DNA of 64,000 bases. Source: Gyrodactylus bullatarudis (Eukaryota; Platyhelminthes; Monogenea; Gyrodactylidea; Gyrodactylidae). The position numbers and the translations under genes were made by a program. The notes below the pieces were generated by a model that did no database searches, was not told the DNA's origin, and was given only the letters and a program-made list of their open reading frames with translations. Positions 59,201 through 64,000 of this stretch are shown here, piece by piece; the stretch's first letter is position 1, and each line of letters begins with the position of its first letter. The DNA lies in contig SSNU01000327.1 in assembly GCA_012064415.1 (NCBI GenBank), positions 213,984 to 277,983 of the forward strand. Reading direction: 5' to 3'.

Positions 59201-62200
59201 TTCATAGATCAAATTTTAGACAATTTCGATGAAAAATTGATAGATTCTCAACTAGCCTAAAGTACGCTGATTTATGCTCAGTTGAAGTTGAAAAAACCTT
59301 GCCAGTAGATCAACTATTAAAAATAGAGCCAATTAAGGCGCTATTATTTCTTTCAATAACTCTATCTTACAAGTCTCTGGTCATTTTATAAAAACTCTTA
59401 ACGTGTTATAATATAAATAGAGTAGTCGTGGGAGTTTACATGAAATGATTCTAAAAACTGGACGATAAATTTGGACAAAAATGAGTAAAAAATGATACAG
59501 TGAACATCTTTAAAAAGTTGTAAATCAAGAAGTGGAACTTGCTAAAACATTTTAATCTTTCTACTCATGAGTAAGGATATGAATTTAATATTATTTTCCT
59601 CCATTTTGATCTATTTGATTGATTTTCTGTGTCATATCTAGGGCGGTAAAAAAAATCGCAAAATTCTTGAAAAAATAGCAAAAATATCCCTATTTTAGTT
59701 TTGAGAAATCGCAAAAAATGGCATTTTCGAAAAACTCTATTTATCCGCATACAATATGAAATATTTTTTTAAAGAATAGTTTTAAAAAATTTTACATTTT
59801 TGTATAGAAGTATTTCATTTTTGAAAAAGTTCTTTCTACATCTGCAGATGTAGGATTACAGCCTATCAAATAATTGTATTGTTCAGGACTAATTTTATCA
59901 TCCGCCATTTCAATGATTTTTGTCGCATCATTATCGCTCAGTCTTTCGTCCATGTACTCTTTTATTTTAAACGGATCTTCGTGGAAATCGATTTGCCCAA
60001 TGATATCAAACGCCTTTTTGAGAGAAGTGCTTGGATTTTCAATTACCTTTATTGCACCAACCAATGAACCGTAACACCTTTGTATCTTTGATGTGATCTT
60101 TGTTAGCTAATGCTCTTTTAACATTTGAAATGATAATCCCATCGTCTTTCTCTCCTTGAAATATTTTTCTTACTGATGGAAGATTTTGGCTACAGCCTTA
60201 AGCCATGTTCCACACCTAGTAGGTACTGGAGTTGGAGGTGCTGCTATATCTGAAAATAAATCTCTTCGGGATTTACATTTGACTGTCGCAGCTTTAACAG
60301 AAGAGATAAGCCGATCAACATTTAGCATAGATTCTTTGACTATCATTGAGCAGTTGTGAAGAAATGAGCAAAACAGGTTATATGGGATAGCATTTCATAT
60401 TCCATTTTCAAGTGAAGTTTGGCTTTCATCATGTAACTCGCTGCATCTGATAGTAGAAGAAGAAAGTTTTTACTATCAATATTGAAAAATTCAATAACGG
60501 TTTTGATAGATTTTATAATGAATTTGTAATCCAATTTTTCTTCTACTTCAATAAAATCGCAAATTTTTATCCGGTATCTCTAGGTTCCCTATAAGAATGG
60601 CACAAATCGGCTTGTCATTAATTCTGCTCTCATCTATTTGCATAAAAATCGGTTTATCTTTGACATGTTGTTTGATAATTTCAATCTCTTCTTCATATAA
60701 ATCATTCAAATAACTTCTGGCAGTGATACTTGAACACGACTTGAGACCAAGTTCTTCAAACATTTCTTTGATGGCAACATTTTCTAATTTATTCAGGGGA
60801 ATACCAGCTTTGAGAAATCCTTTAGCAATTATTTTGCTTGCATCTTTCTTATTTCCAAATAAAATTTTAGTTTGACGTTCGGCTATTGTTTGAGCATACT
60901 TATGTTTATCTGTTTCCATATGTTTGAATATGTATTCCTTCTTAGACCCTTTGAAAGTTGCTGGGCATATTGTACAGGTAATGAATCCAGCTTGAACCTT
61001 GTCAACCTTGAATATTTCTCCAAAGCTTGATATAAACTTTAAGACATTCCTTGGTAGAGACATTAGAAGTAATAATTTTAAAGAATTAATATTTAACTCT
61101 TATCGAAATCTCAGCCAATGAAACTACAGAAGGCTCATAAAAGCTAAATAAAGAAAATGATTCAACTAGTAACTGAATGAATGTAAAAAAGGGTTAGGCA
61201 TAGTTACTCGATGCTTAATCTAGTTGCCTTCTTTTCTTATCAAATAGAAGATGAAAAAAAATCGCAAAAAAGTCGCAACTAGTTACAAAATCGCAAAATT
61301 ATCTTGGTTACTAGCAATGTTAGAAATAAAATTTTTATTTTATTTGAATAAGGAAATAGAAACAAGTAACATATCAAAAATCGCAAATTTACTGCCCTAT
61401 ATGACTCATATCTCTTAAACTCAATAAATTAAAGACCATTTAATGAAAAATTGAGAGGATTACCTTTGAACAGTTTTAAACAAAGTTGAAACCAGTTTCT
61501 GACTTTTTAAACTCATTTCAATGTTTTTTTGGAAAAGTCGTTATTACATTGTAATAGTATTACAATAAATGACATATTGAACTTAAAATAAGGTAAATAG
61601 AAACCCTCAAAGTAGATCAACTTAAGGGAAAATAATCTCAACTTCATCTGATTACTCATTCTTTTACTTTTTTTAGAAAACTCTCTGAATAAAATTTTCA
61701 GAATTTTTTTCCAACTGTCTCTGTATTGCATTCGCGAATAGACCTTCATGATTATGAGCTCAACTAACATGATAAAACTATGTAATAAAATTTGAAAAGG
61801 TGTGTGTCTTCATCAAGTTTTTGTGCGGTTGTATAAATTCATTCATTTTTTAATTAAAATTTCTAATTGATTTCTAAGAGAACTCAAAGTGAATAGAATT
61901 ACAATTTGAAAATTCAGATCTTTTATCTTTTCGATTTAGAATCTGGCCTAAAATCAAATTGGTTTGTTGAAAATTATTATGCTGATTCTAATTTGAATTA
62001 AAGTTAGCATCGATTCGACATACAGACTTGTATCCTCAAAAAACACAATACGAATATTCCCTTAGACAAAGATAAACTAGATAGGTCAGTTGATCTGAGG
62101 GAACTGAGAAAACAGATTAAATCATCATGAATTGATATTTATTCATCACCCTGATTTTTCGAACGATATCGTTTTCTTGAAATCACTTTAAACAAATGTA

Positions 62201-63587
62201 GAAAATGAGGACATTTTCAGAATTTCTTGTTGGCACCAAATCTCTTATGAAAATTGAGCCAAAAATTTGTTTATGATTAAAAAACTGGCCATTTTTCATG
62301 AATCTATTTTCCAGCAGTAAAAGTAATCAAGAAATTAGAATTTCATTTGATAATTATTTGTTTATTTCCTATAATTTTGTTTTTATTATTCTTTTGATCA
62401 TCCTTTTAATTTGAACAAAAAAATTAATTTGGTGTCGACTCGGAAAAATGTCCATTTTTCTTCACATGCCAAAGATGTCTCTTATAATCTGGTCTTCAAA
62501 AAATCTTGAAAAATTCATGAGCTCTTGATTTAGATTTATGTGAAAACTTCCTATCGACTACAGCTTTAATGCTTTAAATTATCTCTAGACATTGTTAACG
62601 AGAAGACAAATATCAGAGATTCAAAGTTCAGTAAGTATTTCCTGATCTATTTCCTCCCTTTTTTATGATTCATATTTTTCTATGGAATTCAATTAATTTC
62701 AGGTTCAGCATCGAGTCTCAGCAAAAAGCCTGGACGACCTTGGTCAATTGAGAACACCTAATACTTTCTCGGGTAATTTCATCAAGTGTATTAAAATTTG
62801 AAAAGATTCACTGAAAAACCTTGTTCTAATATAGACTATAAATAATAAAATTAATTATTTTAACATCATTCCACCAGATTTCGCTCCAAAAGAAAAAAAT
62901 TAATCTATTAAGAACATTTTTAATGTTTTATTTTCATGATTTCTTCGAAAAAAAGTTGCAAAAATGACCTAAATCTAATTTTTCAAGAACAATTCTGATT
63001 GGTTAATGCATACTAGAATGAATTTTAAAAATTAAAAAAACCCAGCCTTTCCCATGTCTTAACATTACATTATTATATAATACATGTAGACATACAAATT
63101 CATTCTATAAACAAATGTCAGAAGATCACAAGTCCTTTTTTAGGAGCATCCACCGAATTTTTATACCTAAAAAATTGACTAAACTGTAAACATTTTTTAT
63201 TTGAAAATTTTCATAATTTTGTTTAACTTATTACACAAGTGTAAAAAGATAATTTGGAGCGAAATTTGGTGGGATCGTGTTAAAATACTTTATCAATTTA
63301 TCGAAAGATCTAGTATGTATTAGTGTAGTTTCTCTAAAAAAGGATCACAACCATAGTTGAAGATGGTGGAACAAAGCATAGATTAGTCACTTAGACGTAC
63401 TTTTGTTCCATCATTTAAGACCACGATTGAAATATAAATAAAGAGAGTTTTTCAAACCTTTATTACATCAATTTTAGAGCCAAGATTGTGCACAATACCC
63501 TCAGAGAACGAGGTAAACAAGATAACTTCTCCGCCATTACCTCTACGACGACATAGCAGACTAAATCCAAGTATTGATAATGACTAA
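44250..63587 (+). CDS. DOCK1/2/5-type Rac guanine nucleotide exchange factor
   Basis: DOCK proteins activate Rac through DHR2 and bind phosphoinositides through DHR1. Exons: 44250-44277 (tentative), 44413-44558, 44586-44834, 44869-45552, 45997-46438, 49582-49685, 49850-49987, 50398-50531, 50835-51179, 51245-51358, 52129-52374, 52688-52939, 53402-53842, 53902-54247, 54496-54809, 54874-55005, 55063-55278, 55561-55868, 55935-55980, 56794-56898, 56963-57136, 57232-57527, 58000-58072, 62589-62630, 62703-62772 and 63478-63587, about 1,850 residues. DHR1 starts at YNDLHVNLTEG and includes LRFVCTHES. DHR2 runs from MSVRYLFKLERLLAKYRKT over FLVEFIGTNFPSFL to about 57527. The tail has SPPLPLRRHSR, like Crk-binding sites. 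No SH3 domain is encoded. Exons 7 and 8 do not join in phase as drawn. One intron uses GC-AG (after 55005) and one is 34 nt (44835-44868). Confidence 0.9.
45553..45996. other. DOCK intron
   Basis: Intron of 444 bp, AT-rich, no feature seen. The frame open across its 3' end (from 45910) shows that the acceptor could also lie upstream, but homology favours 45997. Confidence 0.4.
46439..47039. other. DOCK intron before PLE2
   Basis: AT-rich intron sequence with no gene. It precedes the repeat that flanks PLE2. Confidence 0.4.
47183..48616 (+). pseudogene. Penelope-like element 2, truncated RT/endonuclease gene
   Basis: The first frame (47183-47750) matches PLE1 from NFLDVLVTK through YRKKSVPSQF, YPEAFIEKHS and DVEELTPIYLKLPFKGG to WLDKKGVIY. 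The RT core with YxDD is absent. After about 100 bp of unrelated AT-rich sequence the GIY-YIG part resumes at 47852 (HKCKCG, YVGQTVRPVKARIKEH, QEHIAKTNHTADVNNFSI). A further frame change near 48330 separates the tail KRKRCSGQLQIDSL. Similarity to PLE1 is about two thirds by eye, so it is an older, different copy. Confidence 0.8.
48659..48722 (+). ncRNA. Hammerhead ribozyme candidate, family A, 3' of PLE2
   Basis: CTGACGA and GAAA are intact. Stem III is a clean TAAA-AGC-TTTA style hairpin closed by A-T, followed by TA as the cleavage dinucleotide. Stem I pairs AGT with ACT, then GTGT with GCAT after an AAA bulge. The inter-box segment is TATCCGGT with CCGG complementary to CCGG upstream. In this copy the closing G-C pair of stem II is T-T. 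It starts about 45 nt after the end of the PLE2 reading frame. Confidence 0.6.
48778..49130. repeat. Fold-back MITE
   Basis: The ends AAGGTCTTAAAGGAATCAAAC and its inverse (49106-49128) match, and the interior is also largely self-complementary (AGATAAAGAAAATTATTAAT region against ATATTTTCTTTATCTAATGA region). It has no coding capacity. Confidence 0.6.
51359..52128. repeat. DOCK intron with an internal inverted repeat
   Basis: The block CTCAAATAAACTTTAATTTA...ATGTACATTTCAGAAAGCTTCATC (51474-51560 region) recurs inverted near 51965-52060 (GATGAAGC, ATGAAATGTACATT, AACTTTAA). The two arms enclose about 400 bp without a gene. Confidence 0.5.
53040..53401. other. DOCK intron
   Basis: AT-rich, no feature seen apart from a possible branch-point region and the acceptor TTTTTCAG at 53394-53401. 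Confidence 0.4.
56095..56400 (+). repeat. Family B repeat unit in DOCK intron
   Basis: The unit contains AGATCTAGACCAATAGGAAT (also near 36945), then ACAAGCGTCTCACCCACTG and the hammerhead-like core. A second, partial inverted copy of the core is at 56098-56130 (AAGTCTCTTCCAGACGGTT), so this unit is also a fold-back structure. Confidence 0.55.
56300..56356 (+). ncRNA. Type I hammerhead ribozyme candidate, family B
   Basis: CTGAAGA (56310-56316) and GAAA (56339-56342) are intact, followed by C-G, then TC at 56345-56346 as the cleavage dinucleotide. Stem I is very good: CCA (56307-56309) with TGG (56347-56349), internal loop AC/AA, and GTCTC (56300-56304) with GAGAC (56352-56356). Between the boxes, GGACT and AGTACC can pair with one bulge; the sister copy at 36.75 kb has GGTACT there, which would pair perfectly. 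One extra A follows the first box. Stem III has almost no loop, as in other retroelement hammerheads. It lies in a DOCK intron, sense orientation. Confidence 0.65.
56499..56557 (-). ncRNA. Hammerhead-like family D in DOCK intron
   Basis: On the minus strand CTGATGA is intact, followed by GTATGCCA and GAAA. The upstream partner is GACAT instead of GGCAT (one mismatch to ATGCC). Stem III is altered (TTGTGCCTTA). A partial plus-oriented copy lies at 56632-56690, so the pair forms a fold-back. Confidence 0.5.
56632..56690 (+). ncRNA. Hammerhead-like family D, 3' half only
   Basis: CCGAAATAAAGGCCTTATTTGTGAGACGATTGG in pieces is the 3' half of family D; the first box is missing. It pairs in inverted orientation with 56499-56557. 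Confidence 0.45.
58073..59638. other. First part of the 4.5-kb DOCK intron
   Basis: AT-rich, no gene. Around 58222-58262 the string GACTGTTGAGTATGTCTGAAA is a possible remnant of family D. Confidence 0.35.
59639..61399 (-). mobile_element. hAT DNA transposon, decayed
   Basis: The termini TAGGGCGGTAAA (59639) and TTTACTGCCCTA (ending 61399) are inverted, and ATCGCAAA motifs crowd both subterminal regions, as in hAT elements. I could not match an 8-bp duplication exactly, so the borders may be slightly off. The gene inside is on the minus strand. The insertion is antisense to DOCK. Confidence 0.75.
59792..61063 (-). pseudogene. hAT-type transposase, broken
   Basis: It starts MSLPRNVLKFISSFGEIF and has a BED-type zinc finger (CTICPATFKGSKKEYIFKHM plus ETDKH). 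Next come a segment with MQIDESRINDKPICAIL (first catalytic Asp region) and SDAASYMMKA...CFAH. The C-terminal dimerisation motif NPTSADVERTFSKMK ends the protein at 59792. At least three frame interruptions (near 60545, 60340 and 60065) break it. The layout resembles CGGBP1-type hAT proteins. Not functional as written. Confidence 0.75.
61400..62588. other. Last part of the 4.5-kb DOCK intron
   Basis: AT-rich, no gene or clear repeat seen; ends in the acceptor CTCTAG at 62583-62588. Confidence 0.4.
62773..63477. other. Last DOCK intron
   Basis: AT-rich. ATTTCGCTCCAAA near 62879 and TTTGGAGCGAAAT near 63253 bound an inverted-repeat-like segment of about 385 bp with no coding capacity, probably a small MITE. 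Confidence 0.45.
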
Positions 63588-63711
63588 TGATCAAGATGAA
63601 AAAAAGAACATTTTATTACACTACTCGTGTATTTTTTTAAATTATCATATAATAAATTTTTTTTGTCATTATATATATAATAAGAGGAAATTTTTGGTGA
63701 AAGATTTTATT

Positions 63712-64000
63712 CTAAATTTTCTGAGCACTGATCTGTATGAAGGATCTAGAGACACACAAGTTTTCTGCCTTATTCTCAGTCTTACGAAATACATACTCCT
63801 TCTTCTTAACGACAAGACCAGCTTCTGAGAGAAGTTCAGTCATCTCTTCTAGTGTGAAAAAGTAGGTCAATGTATCATCTTGACGTCGATAACTATTCAT
63901 TGTGGAAGATAGACGAGAGCCTCTCCCGAATCGAATTTGGCTGTGATCATTGAGGGCGTAATCTCTAATGAGAAGCATTCCACTTTTCTTCAGAAGGCTG
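63712..64000 (-). CDS. METTL2/6/8-type tRNA m3C methyltransferase, C-terminal part
   Basis: These SAM-dependent enzymes make 3-methylcytidine in tRNA anticodon loops. The visible 96 residues read MLLIRDYALNDHSQIRFGRG, then YRRQDDTLTYFFTLEEMTEL, YVFRKTENKAENLCVSRSFI and a stop at 63712. They align with the family's RDYGLYDHAMLRF, RQDGTRSYFFT, and NKKEGLCVPR-type blocks. The frame is open to the window edge, so the SAM-binding half lies outside. Which paralogue it is cannot be told from this end. It is convergent with DOCK, 124 bp between stops. Confidence 0.85.
   Translation of the reverse strand, partial: SLLKKSGMLLIRDYALNDHSQIRFGRGSRLSSTMNSYRRQDDTLTYFFTLEEMTELLSEAGLVVKKKEYVFRKTENKAENLCVSRSFIQISAQKI

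Overview
This window is a eukaryotic, very AT-rich stretch of animal chromosome. The conserved genes are all metazoan in type: proteasome subunit PSMD1/Rpn2, the branched-chain dehydrogenase E2 (DBT), a nicotinic-type Cys-loop receptor subunit, an MFSD2-type lysolipid transporter, a DOCK1-like Rac exchange factor and a METTL2/6/8-type methyltransferase. Intron use, receptor type and transposon load suggest an invertebrate, possibly an arthropod; the sequence does not fix the species.

Layout. Positions 1-19.0 kb hold the exons of one plus-strand gene that I do not recognise (539-634, 2337-2420, 4544-4825, 4972-5265, 13326-13574, 18712 to about 18960). Its introns are packed with mobile DNA: Penelope-like retroelements (PLEs) and their relics, two Tigger/pogo DNA transposons, a Mutator-type element and MITE-like inverted repeats. 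At 20.8-26.0 kb PSMD1 (minus) and DBT (plus) start head to head 109 bp apart. At 27.1-32.2 kb lies the receptor subunit (minus). The stretch 32.2-41.8 kb is intergenic and repeat-rich, with a piggyBac relic and several fold-back repeats. At 41.9-44.1 kb lies the MFSD2-like gene (minus), divergent from a DOCK gene that runs from 44.25 to 63.59 kb in at least 26 exons. DOCK introns carry a second PLE, a MITE and a hAT transposon. The 3' end of a METTL gene (minus) closes the window.

The most interesting signal is a set of small self-cleaving-RNA candidates tied to the retroelements. By eye I find four families of hammerhead-ribozyme-like sequences. Family A lies just downstream of PLE coding tails. 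Family B is a short repeat with a core ending GAAACGTC. Family C is directly fused to a tRNA-like pol III promoter inside a fold-back element with 57-bp perfect inverted ends and a 14-bp target duplication. Family D is a repeat with GGCAT and ATGCC flanking the CTGATGA box. Families A and D share an unusual design: only a one-pair stem II, whose loop is complementary to the strand just 5' of stem I. This looks like a pseudoknot replacing a normal helix II. PLEs are known to carry hammerheads; the tRNA fusion and the pseudoknot architecture are what I would check first.

Other notable points are introns of only 25, 33, 34 and 34 nt in four unrelated genes, and a repeated C-terminal signature in the PLE proteins (basic patch followed by a PCNA-binding-like Q-x-x-I/M motif). 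There is also a near-perfect 1,276-bp inverted repeat that ends exactly at the only N of the window.
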